Assembly (NCBI RefSeq): GCF_001426375.1
Contig: NZ_LMEO01000019.1
Span: 1-64,000, forward strand
DNA length: 64,000 nucleotides
Direction: 5' to 3'
Source: Paenibacillus sp. Root444D2
Lineage (GTDB): Bacteria; Bacillota; Bacilli; Paenibacillales; NBRC-103111
Shown piece after piece: positions 10,396-18,690 of this stretch. Position 1 is the stretch's first letter, and the number at the start of each line of letters is the position of its first letter. The position numbers and the translations under genes are program-made. The notes under the pieces are model-generated. The model searched no databases, had not been told where the DNA came from, and saw only the letters and a list, made by a program, of their open reading frames with translations.

Positions 10396-10994
10396 AAGAA
10401 TTCCTCCTCCTTCCAATGGTTACGAAGCCACTGCTTGGCTCTATATAGCTTGGATTCTACCGTTTTGACAGTTACCCCATGAGCATTGGCAATATCCTGA
10501 TACGACTGATGATGAATATAGTAGGCCGTTAATACTTCATGATAGTTGGCAGGGATTTGATGAAGCTTCTTACGCACGAGCTCAGTCGTCTCATTTAACA
10601 TCACTTCATGTTCAACGCCATGCTCAGAATATGGATGAGTGCCAGAGGATTGGAGGGGTTCCTCCATCTCAGCCGTTATTTCTTCCCTACGCCTGCTGGC
10701 CGATCGTTTGAAATCGATAGCCCGGTTCACCGCGATGCGAGTCATCCAGGTTTTCAGACCCTTCATTTGATACTGAGGGAGGGAGAAATAGATCCGGGTC
10801 CAAACATCCTGTGATAAATCTTCTGCATCCTTAGCATGGCGTACAATGGCAAAGATCGTTTGGAACAAATAGTGACGATATGTTGTTACAAGCTCACGGA
10901 ATGCTGCCTCATCGCCATTCAATATGCGCTTTACGAGTGCTTGTTCCTGAATATGCTTCTCCTCCTCTCCGCATGAATAGACGAAGGTCACCAC
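10392..10994 (-). CDS. ECF-type RNA polymerase sigma factor
   Basis: A 200-residue sigma-70 family factor. Region 2 spans about residues 30-105 (DEAAFRELVTTYRH, DAEDLSQDVWTR, the -10 melting segment WMTRIAVNRAIDFKR). Region 4 lies at about 140-195 (IPANYHEVLTAYY, SYQDIANAHGVTVKTVESKL helix-turn-helix). Regions 1 and 3 are absent, as in ECF sigmas. The start at GTG 10994 is uncertain, because an SD-like purine run lies inside codons 9-14. It forms a minus-strand operon with its anti-sigma and a membrane protein, a layout that usually auto-regulates. Confidence 0.87.
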   Translation of the reverse strand: MVTFVYSCGEEEKHIQEQALVKRILNGDEAAFRELVTTYRHYLFQTIFAIVRHAKDAEDLSQDVWTRIYFSLPQYQMKGLKTWMTRIAVNRAIDFKRSASRRREEITAEMEEPLQSSGTHPYSEHGVEHEVMLNETTELVRKKLHQIPANYHEVLTAYYIHHQSYQDIANAHGVTVKTVESKLYRAKQWLRNHWKEEEFL

Positions 10995-11011
10995 CGGTAC
11001 CCCTGCACGCT

Positions 11012-11048
11012 TTCAAAAAGAAAAAGAACGAATCTTCAAGATCCGTTC
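11012..11048 (-). terminator. Intrinsic terminator of the MFS gene
   Basis: GAACGAATCTT/AAGATCCGTTC stem (11026-11048), with a T-rich tail on the minus strand. Confidence 0.8.
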
Positions 11049-11054
11049 CCCCTT

Positions 11055-12263
11055 TTAAAGAGCTGCAGTAGAACTGCTAGGTTTGGCTTGATGCTTAGAA
11101 GGCGTACTTTGTACGAACCTTTGAGATAGAAGTGCGCTCAAAACGCCAAGTACACCCAGCACAATAAATCCCTGATTCAGAGAGAACCAATCGCCGATTA
11201 TACCCATTAGAACGGGTCCAACGAACATGCCCAGTCCATAAATAGCTTGGAAAAACCCCATTGCCGTCGCCCGTTTATCCGCAGGCATATGTTTAATACT
11301 CATCCCCATCAGTAAGGTAAAAGAAAGACCGCGACCAAAGCCGGCAAAAGCCTGAGTAACCATCAGCACCCAAAGGTGATGCGTAAAAGGAATCGTAAAT
11401 GTAAATATCCCCATAAGAATAAAGCCCCACACAACCATGCGCTTCTCCCCGTACCGGACAGCCCATCGCCGCCCGCCAAATAAGGAAGCTAGCGCTACCG
11501 GTACGTTGGCAAATAACGAAAGCATCGATAAGGAGAATTTATCAGCTCCAAGCTGAGTTGCATAAACAGGCGTAAATCCGAAAACAGTTGCGAATATGAG
11601 GACTTGCGACAAGATAGCGAGCAAGGAAACGAATAGCAGCGTACGGTCCGTCGCAACGTCACCGATACCGCGCATCGTAATTTTAGGCGCATCGAGCTCA
11701 ACTTTTTCTACTAGGAAAAGGGATCCAATCATCCCCAGCAAGCCAAGCACAGCTCCCAAAATGAAAACGGCCTCCCAGCCGAAGGAATCAGCCGCCCATC
11801 CTGCGCCGAGAATACCGAAAACCTGCCCAAGTGAATTGAAGAAGGAGATCGTTCCGATCGCTTTAGTTGACTCTTCATGCTTATAGTAACTCGTAAATAA
11901 TACGGTAAAATCAACCCAGGTTGCCGCGGCTGCTCCTGCCAGTGCTCGGAGAATAAGGATCCATGTGAAGTCATGAGTGATCCATAGACCTAAACCTGTT
12001 ATAGCCGTGAATAGCAGGCCAAAGGTAATAAATAGCCTTCTCTTATGGAACCTGTCTGACATGATACCTACGGGAATTCGCAGCAGCATTTGGGAGATCC
12101 CGTACATGCCGACAATCCATCCGGCTAACTGGTGGTTCCCGCCAAGGAACTCTACGTAAGGCGCCATAATGGGAACGCTCGTATACATCGACATCCAGAA
12201 CAGCAGTGTGACGATACAGAAGAGCGGAATGCGATAGGAGGATGAAGCTTTGATGCTTGTCAT
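11055..12263 (-). CDS. MFS family transporter
   Basis: A 402-residue protein with twelve predicted membrane helices. The signature loop between helices 2 and 3 (GIMSDRFHKRR, about residues 65-76) and a related loop between helices 8 and 9 (FGGRRWAVRYGEKR) mark the major facilitator superfamily. The order of segments resembles drug/sugar-type exporters of Bacilli, but no substrate can be read from the sequence. The tail is polar, with a Ser/Pro-rich end. It is a single-gene unit with its own terminator and a moderate SD (AAAGGAG) somewhat far from the ATG. Confidence 0.88.
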   Translation of the reverse strand: MTSIKASSSYRIPLFCIVTLLFWMSMYTSVPIMAPYVEFLGGNHQLAGWIVGMYGISQMLLRIPVGIMSDRFHKRRLFITFGLLFTAITGLGLWITHDFTWILILRALAGAAAATWVDFTVLFTSYYKHEESTKAIGTISFFNSLGQVFGILGAGWAADSFGWEAVFILGAVLGLLGMIGSLFLVEKVELDAPKITMRGIGDVATDRTLLFVSLLAILSQVLIFATVFGFTPVYATQLGADKFSLSMLSLFANVPVALASLFGGRRWAVRYGEKRMVVWGFILMGIFTFTIPFTHHLWVLMVTQAFAGFGRGLSFTLLMGMSIKHMPADKRATAMGFFQAIYGLGMFVGPVLMGIIGDWFSLNQGFIVLGVLGVLSALLSQRFVQSTPSKHQAKPSSSTAAL

Positions 12264-12516
12264 CGAAGTGGGAGCTCCTTTCGGAATAGGTTCTTGGACT
12301 GGAATGAAGACTAATAAATCTATCGTTTATTATAGAACATCGATTGCAGCAAGGCTATGACTGGATGTTTGCAAAATAAGACAAAGAGCGGAGATCGGCA
12401 ATCATTGCCCAGAACAATAGAGCCAATTTATAGGCAGTGTAATTCTGAAATATTAAACGCCAGGTCAGCGGCTAATAACCGTTACCTGGCGTTTTCTTTG
12501 ATTTTTTGAAAGTATA
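12264..12516. other. Intergenic stretch with one strong hairpin
   Basis: There is no coding frame of note. A hairpin AACGCCAGGT ... ACCTGGCGTT (12456-12493) with an inner AGCGG/CCGTT stem is followed by a T-rich run on the plus strand. It lies downstream of the minus-strand tRNA-Arg and may terminate it, although the minus-strand tail is only weakly T-rich. Confidence 0.5.
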
Positions 12517-12590
12517 CGCGCCCGAGATGATTCGAACATCCGGCCTACAGTTTAGGAAACTGTTGCTCTATCCTGCTGAGCTACGGGCGC
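12517..12590 (-). tRNA. tRNA-Arg (anticodon CCU)
   Basis: On the minus strand: acceptor GCGCCCG/CGGGCGC, D-arm AGCTCAGCAGGATAGAGC, anticodon loop TTCCTAA giving CCT, T-loop GTTCGAATC. It is 74 nt and CCA is not encoded. Confidence 0.94.
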
Positions 12591-12742
12591 ATGGCAAGAA
12601 TTATGATAGCACGAAGGCTTTCGTGGCGCAACCTTTTGAATGGTGGTTTTATATTCGGGACAAGGAATGTTCATTTGAAGCGAAGAATAGGTTAGGGATT
12701 AACTTTAATTTCCTTTAATTTGATTAGAGAGGAAGTGTCATT

Positions 12743-13240
12743 TTGGAGAAACGACCCATATTCATACTTTCAACAACAATAACAGAAAAAATTCTAGATG
12801 GAGTATCCATCTTAGTCCTTTTGTGTACTTTCGCATATTTAGCCTATGTCTGGATCCTGATACCAGAAAGAATACCGATACATTTTAACGGTCAAGGGAA
12901 AGAGGACGGTTGGGGAAACAAATTCAGTCTTATTCTGCTGCCAGTTATAACCGTGATCCTATATATAGGTTTAACTGTCTTAAGCAAATATCCCCATACG
13001 TTTAATTATCCTTGCAAAATTACGAATGAAAATGCCACCTGGCAATATGGTAATGCACGCTTATTCATGAACTGTTTAAAGATGCTGATCGTTGTGTTTT
13101 TTGGGTATGTCGAATGGACCCTTATCCAAATTGCAAGGGGAAATAGTGTTGCTTTAAATATGTGGATATTTAGCCTTGTATTGCTTCTAATTCTGGGTAC
13201 GGTTATTTTCTTTTTCATCCGATCCATTAAACTGAAGTAA
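12743..13240 (+). CDS. DUF1648 domain membrane protein
   Basis: A 165-residue protein with four hydrophobic segments (about 17-38, 60-78, 107-126, 137-158). After the first comes PERIPIHFNGQGKEDGWG (about residues 41-58), the signature of DUF1648, found in SdpI-like membrane proteins. It is too short to hold a full SdpI immunity domain. The start is TTG behind GAGGAAG. The low GC and isolated position hint at an accessory gene; function is unknown. Confidence 0.75.
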   Translation: MEKRPIFILSTTITEKILDGVSILVLLCTFAYLAYVWILIPERIPIHFNGQGKEDGWGNKFSLILLPVITVILYIGLTVLSKYPHTFNYPCKITNENATWQYGNARLFMNCLKMLIVVFFGYVEWTLIQIARGNSVALNMWIFSLVLLLILGTVIFFFIRSIKLK

Positions 13241-13273
13241 TGCATAATTTGATCAAAGGAAGAGGTTGCCGAA

Positions 13274-13816
13274 GTGAAGGTTTATATTGGTTTTCTGCGT
13301 GGTATTAACGTAGGAGGAAAGAACAAAATCAAAATGGCGGATTTGAAAAAGACACTTGAAGCGGCGGGACTTGCTAAGGTGCAAACGTATTTGCAGACCG
13401 GAAATGTCTTGTTCATGTCCGAGGAGGCGGTAGAACCGCTGCGCCAGCGTATAGAGCAGGAGATTAGCAAAGCCGTAGGCGTTTCACCTACCGTCATTTT
13501 GCGTACAATAGAGGAGCTGGCGCAGATTCTTGCGACTTGTCCATATGAGGTGGATGCTTTATTAGAAGGCGAAACGATACAAATTTCTGTGCTATCGGAA
13601 GATCCTCCGCAGCAAACCTCCGACCTCTTGTCCAAAGGAATAAGTGATGCGGACGAATTCCAGATCAAGGGGCGTGAAATTTATTTTCTATTTCGTCAAA
13701 GTGTTCTGGATTCGAAACTTGCGGGCAATATCCAGAAGCTTGGGGACACTGCAACAACACGAAATTGGAATACGATGAATAAACTAGCTGAGTTGGCAGC
13801 GGCTATGAAGAATTAG
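13274..13816 (+). CDS. DUF1697 domain-containing protein
   Basis: A 180-residue cytosolic protein matching DUF1697: YIGFLRGINVGGKNKIKM at the N-terminus, LQTGNVLF near residue 41, and the C-terminal TTRNWNT motif near 163. The family is widespread and uncharacterised. The start is GTG behind GGAAGAGG, 33 bases after the preceding gene. It converges on tadA. Confidence 0.88.
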   Translation: MKVYIGFLRGINVGGKNKIKMADLKKTLEAAGLAKVQTYLQTGNVLFMSEEAVEPLRQRIEQEISKAVGVSPTVILRTIEELAQILATCPYEVDALLEGETIQISVLSEDPPQQTSDLLSKGISDADEFQIKGREIYFLFRQSVLDSKLAGNIQKLGDTATTRNWNTMNKLAELAAAMKN

Positions 13817-13828
13817 ATGCAGGAACTT

Positions 13829-14287
13829 CTAAGCTTTACCGCGTAATTTACGGAAAAATTGGGTCAGCATCGTTGAACACTCTTCTTGCAAGACGCCGCT
13901 AACGACATCGACACGGTGATTGAACCGGTCCTCCTGCAGCAAATTCATGAGCGTTCCGGCGCAGCCAGCCTTCGGATCAATGGTGCCGTAGATGACCTGC
14001 GGAATCCGCGATTGCACAATCGCACCCGCACACATCGGGCAAGGCTCAAGGGTGACATAGAGCTGGCAATCCAAAAGCCGCCAGGCTTGCAGATGCTCGC
14101 TCGCTTGTTTGATGGCGATCATTTCGGCATGAGCGAGAGGATCTAGGGTTGTTTCACGCAAATTGTAGCCGCGGCCAATGATTTGACCTTGATGGACAAC
14201 GACCGCTCCAATCGGTACTTCACGGATGGCTTCGGCTTTAAGAGCCTCTTGAATGGCTTCTTTCATCCAGGGGATATGTTCATCCAC
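13829..14287 (-). CDS. tadA: tRNA-specific adenosine deaminase
   Basis: A 152-residue zinc deaminase that converts A34 of tRNA-Arg(ACG) to inosine. The zinc and catalytic motifs HAE (LAHAEMIAI) and PCPMC (LEPCPMCAGA) are both present. The frame is open to 14341, but GTG at 14287 gives the usual length, has GAGGTG at 7-base spacing, and begins right at the conserved WMKEAIQEA helix. A cluster of DnaA-box-like 9-mers lies directly upstream. Confidence 0.93.
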   Translation of the reverse strand: MDEHIPWMKEAIQEALKAEAIREVPIGAVVVHQGQIIGRGYNLRETTLDPLAHAEMIAIKQASEHLQAWRLLDCQLYVTLEPCPMCAGAIVQSRIPQVIYGTIDPKAGCAGTLMNLLQEDRFNHRVDVVSGVLQEECSTMLTQFFRKLRGKA

Positions 14288-14312
14288 AGGGGGACACCTC
14301 GCTAATATATTT

Positions 14313-14401
14313 TTATCCACATGTGCATAACAATCGAACATTCATTCCGTTGTTAACAACCTGTGGATAGGTTTGTGGATAACTTGAAAAGCTGTGGATA
14401 T
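14313..14401. promoter_or_regulatory. Cluster of DnaA-box-like 9-mers
   Basis: TTATCCACA (14313-14321), TGTGGATAG (14362-14370), TGTGGATAA (14374-14382) and TGTGGATAT (14393-14401). Two are perfect matches to the DnaA box on opposite strands, and two differ at the last base. Confidence 0.55.
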
Positions 14402-14455
14402 TTAATCTTTCTAACATTACATACAACAAAATGATCAGCTATGCAAGGAATTTTG

Positions 14456-14484
14456 TTGATAATAGCAACTGTGCTAGGTATAAT
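14456..14484 (+). promoter_or_regulatory. Sigma-A promoter for the c-di-GMP riboswitch transcript
   Basis: TTGATA (14456-14461), 17 bases, TATAAT (14479-14484). Confidence 0.7.
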
Positions 14485-14544
14485 GATAGATATTAGTAGG
14501 TCTTTTAGACCATATAGTACGTGATAGCTAAAAATGAATAGCAA

Positions 14545-14632
14545 GGTTCGACAAAGGCAAACTTGTTGAAAAGCAAGGACGCAAAGCTGAGGGTCTACGG
14601 TTCCATTGGAACTATGGCAGCCTGGTTACCGA
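14545..14632 (+). ncRNA. Cyclic di-GMP-I riboswitch (GEMM)
   Basis: The GEMM-I core is clear: GGCAAAC (14555-14561), a hairpin CTTG-TTGAAAAG-CAAG, GGACGCAAAGC (14576-14586), a second hairpin arm around GGTTCCATTGGAACT, and GCAGCCTGGTTACCG at the 3' side. It precedes a PilZ gene, a common GEMM target. Confidence 0.92.
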
Positions 14633-14661
14633 AAATCGATGCTTTTTTTGATTGAGGTAAT

Positions 14662-14695
14662 AGGCTGCTCCTACATGAGGGGCGGTCTATTTTTA
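14662..14695 (+). terminator. Probable expression-platform terminator of the GEMM riboswitch
   Basis: AGGCTGCTCCT (14662-14672) pairs, with GU wobbles, to AGGGGCGGTCT (14678-14688), followed by ATTTTTATAT. A separate T7 run sits at 14642-14648. Which is used for ligand control cannot be settled by eye. Confidence 0.55.
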
Positions 14696-14735
14696 TATAG
14701 GGAATAACTTGAGTAAGGAAGAGGTGCTGATTATA

Positions 14736-15470
14736 ATGGCCAACGGGTATAACGTCATGAAATATTACGGAAGTAAGGAGGGGTATGACGCTGATGTGCT
14801 AATCGATAGCAAGGCTGTGTTGGGAAAGGACGATTTCGTAGCCACTGGCGTACTAACCTATGCTCTCGGAGACATCATTGAGGTGGAATTGCCGGAATAC
14901 GATGTCTTTCAACTTGGTGATAAAGCGAAAATGACGGTTTATACCAAATCCGGCTTGTTTGTGATGAATACAACCGTTGTTGCCAAAGAATTCGGCTCCG
15001 TCATTGTCATTAATCCACCTGATAATCGGAAGAAATTCGCAGAAAAACGGGAATTTCCACGTGTGGATGTGAAACATACAGGTCTCTTATTCGGACTTCA
15101 GGATATGAATAAAAGAAATAAACATCAATTTGAAAACCCGCTTGGTATCTCAATCAAAAATATATCCATCAACGGCTTAGGATTTACCATTAATGATAAT
15201 TCTATGATTGATAAGATCGTTCAAAAGCATTCCCAACTTGAAGTCGAGCTGGATTTGGGCTTTACGATGCCTTGTTCGATGGAAATTGTAAGAAAAGAAA
15301 AGGTTGAAAATGGTTTTTATTACGGGGCTAGTTATATCGACATTCCGCAGGAAAAAACCAATGCTTTAAGGGGTTTTATCCTTACGAATCAGATCGAAAC
15401 TTACTTCGTACAGAAGCGGGAAGCGCAATTTAAAAAAGCGACGGAAAAAAAGTCTGCGGCGAATCGATAG
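14736..15470 (+). CDS. PilZ-domain c-di-GMP-binding protein, YcgR-like
   Basis: A 244-residue protein with an N-terminal beta domain (about 20-105) like YcgR-N and a C-terminal PilZ domain. The c-di-GMP motifs are visible: RxxxR as KREFPRVD near residue 106, and NxSxxG as NISINGLG near 142. Such proteins act as flagellar brakes or as regulators of polysaccharide export. ATG 14736 has GAGGTG well spaced; the frame could start at TTG 14709. It lies under a c-di-GMP riboswitch, so the same second messenger probably controls both its synthesis and its activity. A small AGCC-TTCA-GGCT terminator overlaps its end. Confidence 0.87.
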   Translation: MANGYNVMKYYGSKEGYDADVLIDSKAVLGKDDFVATGVLTYALGDIIEVELPEYDVFQLGDKAKMTVYTKSGLFVMNTTVVAKEFGSVIVINPPDNRKKFAEKREFPRVDVKHTGLLFGLQDMNKRNKHQFENPLGISIKNISINGLGFTINDNSMIDKIVQKHSQLEVELDLGFTMPCSMEIVRKEKVENGFYYGASYIDIPQEKTNALRGFILTNQIETYFVQKREAQFKKATEKKSAANR

Positions 15471-15487
15471 CCTTCAGGCTTTTTTTT
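15469..15487 (+). terminator. Short terminator after the PilZ gene
   Basis: AGCC-TTCA-GGCT followed by eight T, overlapping the stop codon. Confidence 0.6.
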
Positions 15488-15548
15488 GCGTTCCAAGTGC
15501 TATATAATAAGAAGGATGATTTTCGAAAATTAAGGAGTTGTAACTACA

Positions 15549-16649
15549 ATGGCTTTGAAAGCAGGTATCGTCGGTCTACCGAACGTAGGAAAATCGACAT
15601 TGTTTAATGCAATTACACAGGCGGGGGCAGAATCTGCGAATTATCCGTTTTGTACGATCGATCCGAATGTTGGGGTAGTTGAAGTACCAGACGAGAGATT
15701 GCAGAAGCTGGTAGAGATTGTTGTGCCTAAGAGCATTGTCCCGACAGCCTTTGAATTCGTTGATATTGCGGGTTTGGTAAAAGGTGCGAGCAAAGGCGAA
15801 GGGCTTGGAAATAAATTTTTGGCACACATTCGTGAAGTGGATGCCATTGTGCATGTTGTTCGTTGTTTTGAGGATGATAATATTACCCACGTTTCCGGTA
15901 AAGTGGATCCGATCGGCGATATCGAAACGATTAATCTTGAATTAATTTTGGCCGATATTGAGTCGGTTGAGAAGAAGATCGAGCGTTCGCGCAAAAACCT
16001 CAAAGGCGGCGACAAGAAAGTTGTTGCTGAAGTGGAGTGTTTAGAGCGTATTAAAGAAGCGCTTTATGCAGATAAACCGGCACGCAGTCTGGATCTTAGC
16101 GAAGATGAGAAACTTCTCGTGCGAGACCTTCATTTACTGACCATGAAACCCGTGCTTTATGCGGCAAACGTGAGTGAAGATGAAGTAGCAACAGCAGATG
16201 AAAATCCTTTTGTGAAAATTGTAAAAGAATTTGCTGAGAGCGAAAACAACGAAGTGGTGTCGATCAGTGCGAAGGTTGAATCCGAAATCGCCGAGCTGGA
16301 AGACGAAGAAAAAGCGATGTTCCTCGAAGAGTTGGGACTTCAAGAGTCCGGCTTGAATAGATTGATTAAAGCAGCTTATAGAAAACTTGGCTTGTACACG
16401 TATTTCACAGCTGGGGTTCAAGAAGTAAGAGCATGGACAATCCGCAAGGGAACAAAAGCTCCTCAAGCGGCTGGTGTTATTCATACCGATTTCGAACGTG
16501 GTTTTATTCGTGCTGAAGTCGTTTCTTATAATGATTTGGCAGCTGCAGGGTCGATGAATGGTGCGAAAGAAAAAGGCCAAGTGCGTCTCGAAGGTAAAGA
16601 GTACGTGGTGAATGACGGGGACGTCATGCATTTCAGATTTAATGTGTAA
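15549..16649 (+). CDS. ychF: Ribosome-associated ATPase/GTPase YchF (OLA1 family)
   Basis: A 366-residue Obg-family P-loop protein that prefers ATP and binds ribosomes. The P-loop GLPNVGKST is at residues 8-16, G2 is SANYPFCT, G3 is DIAGL, and the guanine-specificity NKxD is replaced by NVSE, as expected for YchF. A coiled-coil arm (about 125-200) and a C-terminal TGS domain ([13 protein letters not shown] to VMHFRFNV) complete it. SD AAGGAG. It precedes prfA by 34 bases. Confidence 0.96.
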   Translation: MALKAGIVGLPNVGKSTLFNAITQAGAESANYPFCTIDPNVGVVEVPDERLQKLVEIVVPKSIVPTAFEFVDIAGLVKGASKGEGLGNKFLAHIREVDAIVHVVRCFEDDNITHVSGKVDPIGDIETINLELILADIESVEKKIERSRKNLKGGDKKVVAEVECLERIKEALYADKPARSLDLSEDEKLLVRDLHLLTMKPVLYAANVSEDEVATADENPFVKIVKEFAESENNEVVSISAKVESEIAELEDEEKAMFLEELGLQESGLNRLIKAAYRKLGLYTYFTAGVQEVRAWTIRKGTKAPQAAGVIHTDFERGFIRAEVVSYNDLAAAGSMNGAKEKGQVRLEGKEYVVNDGDVMHFRFNV

Positions 16650-16683
16650 TTAATAAAAAAAGTAAAGAAAGGAGTGATCCGAT

Positions 16684-17760
16684 ATGTTGGATCGACTTCA
16701 GTCCATTGTGGACCGCTATGATAAATTAAGCGAACTGCTGTGTGACCCGGATGTTACGAGTGATACAAAGAAACTTAGAGAGTATTCTAAAGAGCAATCT
16801 GATCTTCAAGAAGCTTATGATGCTTATAACGAATATAAAAGTGTGAGCGAACAGCTGGCCGATGCCAAAGTGATGCAGAACGAAAAGCTGGACGATGAAA
16901 TGCGTGAAATGGTCAAAATGGAGATCGATGAGCTTAGCGAGCAAGCTGCCAAGTTGGAAGAACAACTTAGAATGCTCATGATGCCTAAAGACCCTAATGA
17001 TGATAAGAACGTAATCGTCGAAATTCGCGGTGCGGCAGGCGGCGACGAAGCTGCTTTGTTCGCAGGCGATTTGTATCGCATGTATACGCGCTATGCGGAC
17101 GCACAAGGATGGAGAACGGAGATTCTCGATGCTTCTGTGAACGATTTGGGCGGTTTTAAAGAGATTATTTTCATGATCACCGGTAAAGGCGCTTATAGCA
17201 AGTTGAAGTATGAGAGTGGGGCGCACCGCGTACAACGTATTCCTGTAACGGAATCAGGTGGGCGTATCCATACCTCAACGTCGACGGTAGTGGTTATGCC
17301 GGAAGCGGAAGATGTAGAGATTGTCATCCATGATGCGGATATTCGCGTTGATACGTTCTGTTCCAGTGGGGCGGGCGGTCAGTCGGTTAATACGACGAAA
17401 TCCGCTGTGCGTGTGACGCATGTACCTACGGGTATCGTAGCGACTTGTCAGGATGGGAAATCGCAAAACTCGAATAAAGAGTCAGCACTGCGCGTTCTTC
17501 GTACACGTATTTCCGATAAAATGCGTGAGGAAGAGGAAGCGAAATATGCGGGCGAGCGTAAAAGCAAGGTTGGTACGGGTGACCGTTCCGAGCGGATTCG
17601 TACGTATAACTTCCCGCAAAGCCGAATTACCGATCATCGTATTGGTTTGACTTTGCATCGCTTAGAAACAGTGTTGAATGGTGATATGGCAGAGATCGTT
17701 TCGGCGCTCACGATTGCAGCGCAGTCCGATGCTTTGGATAACGGGGAGCAGGCAATGTGA
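16684..17760 (+). CDS. prfA: Peptide chain release factor 1
   Basis: A 358-residue class I release factor that reads UAA and UAG. The anticodon-like PVT tripeptide is near residue 186 (RIPVTESGG) and the GGQ motif near residue 231 (SGAGGQSVN). SD AAGGAG. The stop overlaps prmC, whose product methylates the GGQ glutamine of this protein, so enzyme and substrate are translated together. Confidence 0.97.
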   Translation: MLDRLQSIVDRYDKLSELLCDPDVTSDTKKLREYSKEQSDLQEAYDAYNEYKSVSEQLADAKVMQNEKLDDEMREMVKMEIDELSEQAAKLEEQLRMLMMPKDPNDDKNVIVEIRGAAGGDEAALFAGDLYRMYTRYADAQGWRTEILDASVNDLGGFKEIIFMITGKGAYSKLKYESGAHRVQRIPVTESGGRIHTSTSTVVVMPEAEDVEIVIHDADIRVDTFCSSGAGGQSVNTTKSAVRVTHVPTGIVATCQDGKSQNSNKESALRVLRTRISDKMREEEEAKYAGERKSKVGTGDRSERIRTYNFPQSRITDHRIGLTLHRLETVLNGDMAEIVSALTIAAQSDALDNGEQAM

Positions 17761-18644
17761 TGTCGACTGCTGCTAAGAGTTTAAGAGAAGCCTTTGTTGA
17801 GGCTTCTTCTTTTTTAGGGAAGCTCGGTGTGGCCGAGGCGGCTTCCTGTGTGGAATTGCTGCTGCAGCACCTGCTGGGCTGCAGTCGGACGGAGCTGCTG
17901 TTCCGTTTTCCGGAACAGTTTCCTGCGGAGCTGGCGGAAACGTGGCGCCAGCTAGTGGAGCGGAAGGCCGCGGGTGAGCCGGTGCAGTATATTATCGGCG
18001 AGCAGGATTTCTTCGGCCTTCCTTTTGCGGTTAGCCCGGACGTGCTGATTCCGCGGCCGGAGACGGAGCTGCTCGTGGAAGCTTTGCTCCACGAAGGCTC
18101 GCGTCTGTTCCCGCAAGGCACTCCGCTGCTTGCGGATGTGGGCACCGGGAGCGGAGCGATCCCGGTAACGGTGGCACACGCGCGCCCTACGTGGCGCGTG
18201 GCGGCCAGCGACATCTCCGCGGCTGCGCTGGAGATGGCTCGCGTGAATGCGCAGCGCCACGGCGTGGCTGCGCGGGTGGAGTGGCTCGAGGGGGACCTTC
18301 TCGAGCCCTTTATTGCGCGCCGGATCGCGCCGGATATACTGGTGTCTAACCCACCGTATATCCCTGATGGCGACCTGCCGGCGCTTCAGCCGGAGGTGCG
18401 GCTGTTTGAGCCGCACACGGCTTTGTTCGGCGGTGTCGAGGGACTCGACCTTTACCGCCGGATGATCTCGCAGCTGCCGCAGCTGCCGCGAATCCCGACT
18501 GTGGTCGGGTTCGAGGTGGGCATACGGCAGGCGGAGGCTGTGGCGGCGATGCTGCGCGCCGCCGCTGACTGGGACGAGATCCGATTCGTGCCGGATCTGC
18601 AGGGCATTGATCGCCATGTGATCGCGATCCGTTCGCGAGACTAG
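17760..18644 (+). CDS. prmC: Release factor N5-glutamine methyltransferase
   Basis: A 294-residue SAM-dependent methyltransferase acting on the GGQ glutamine of release factors. It has an N-terminal helical domain (about 1-90), SAM motif I DVGTGSGAIPV near 126 and catalytic NPPY near 195. It starts at ATG 17760, or GTG 17757, overlapping the prfA TGA. The GC content is much higher than in both neighbours, and codon use shifts to GCG/CGC/CTG. It is followed by the 113-bp repeat array. Confidence 0.94.
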   Translation: MSTAAKSLREAFVEASSFLGKLGVAEAASCVELLLQHLLGCSRTELLFRFPEQFPAELAETWRQLVERKAAGEPVQYIIGEQDFFGLPFAVSPDVLIPRPETELLVEALLHEGSRLFPQGTPLLADVGTGSGAIPVTVAHARPTWRVAASDISAAALEMARVNAQRHGVAARVEWLEGDLLEPFIARRIAPDILVSNPPYIPDGDLPALQPEVRLFEPHTALFGGVEGLDLYRRMISQLPQLPRIPTVVGFEVGIRQAEAVAAMLRAAADWDEIRFVPDLQGIDRHVIAIRSRD

Positions 18645-18690
18645 AGGGAGTTCGTAGCGTTGTGAAAGAACGCGATAGTTTTGTATGGCA
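18645..18690 (+). other. Short spacer between prmC and the repeat array
   Basis: About 45 bases with no recognised signal; no clear intrinsic terminator for prmC precedes the repeats. Confidence 0.4.

Noticed and set aside
12506-12718. Plus-strand frame of 70 codons
   Set aside because: Its first part reads across the complement of tRNA-Arg; no SD and no conserved feature.
14288-14540. SRP RNA gene near tadA, expected from B. subtilis gene order
   Set aside because: No scRNA core (GGTCCGGAAGGAAGCAG-like) is present; the RNA found here is a GEMM riboswitch instead.
14353-14544. 63-codon minus-strand frame between tadA and the riboswitch
   Set aside because: It lies opposite the GEMM promoter and the DnaA-box cluster and has no coding character.
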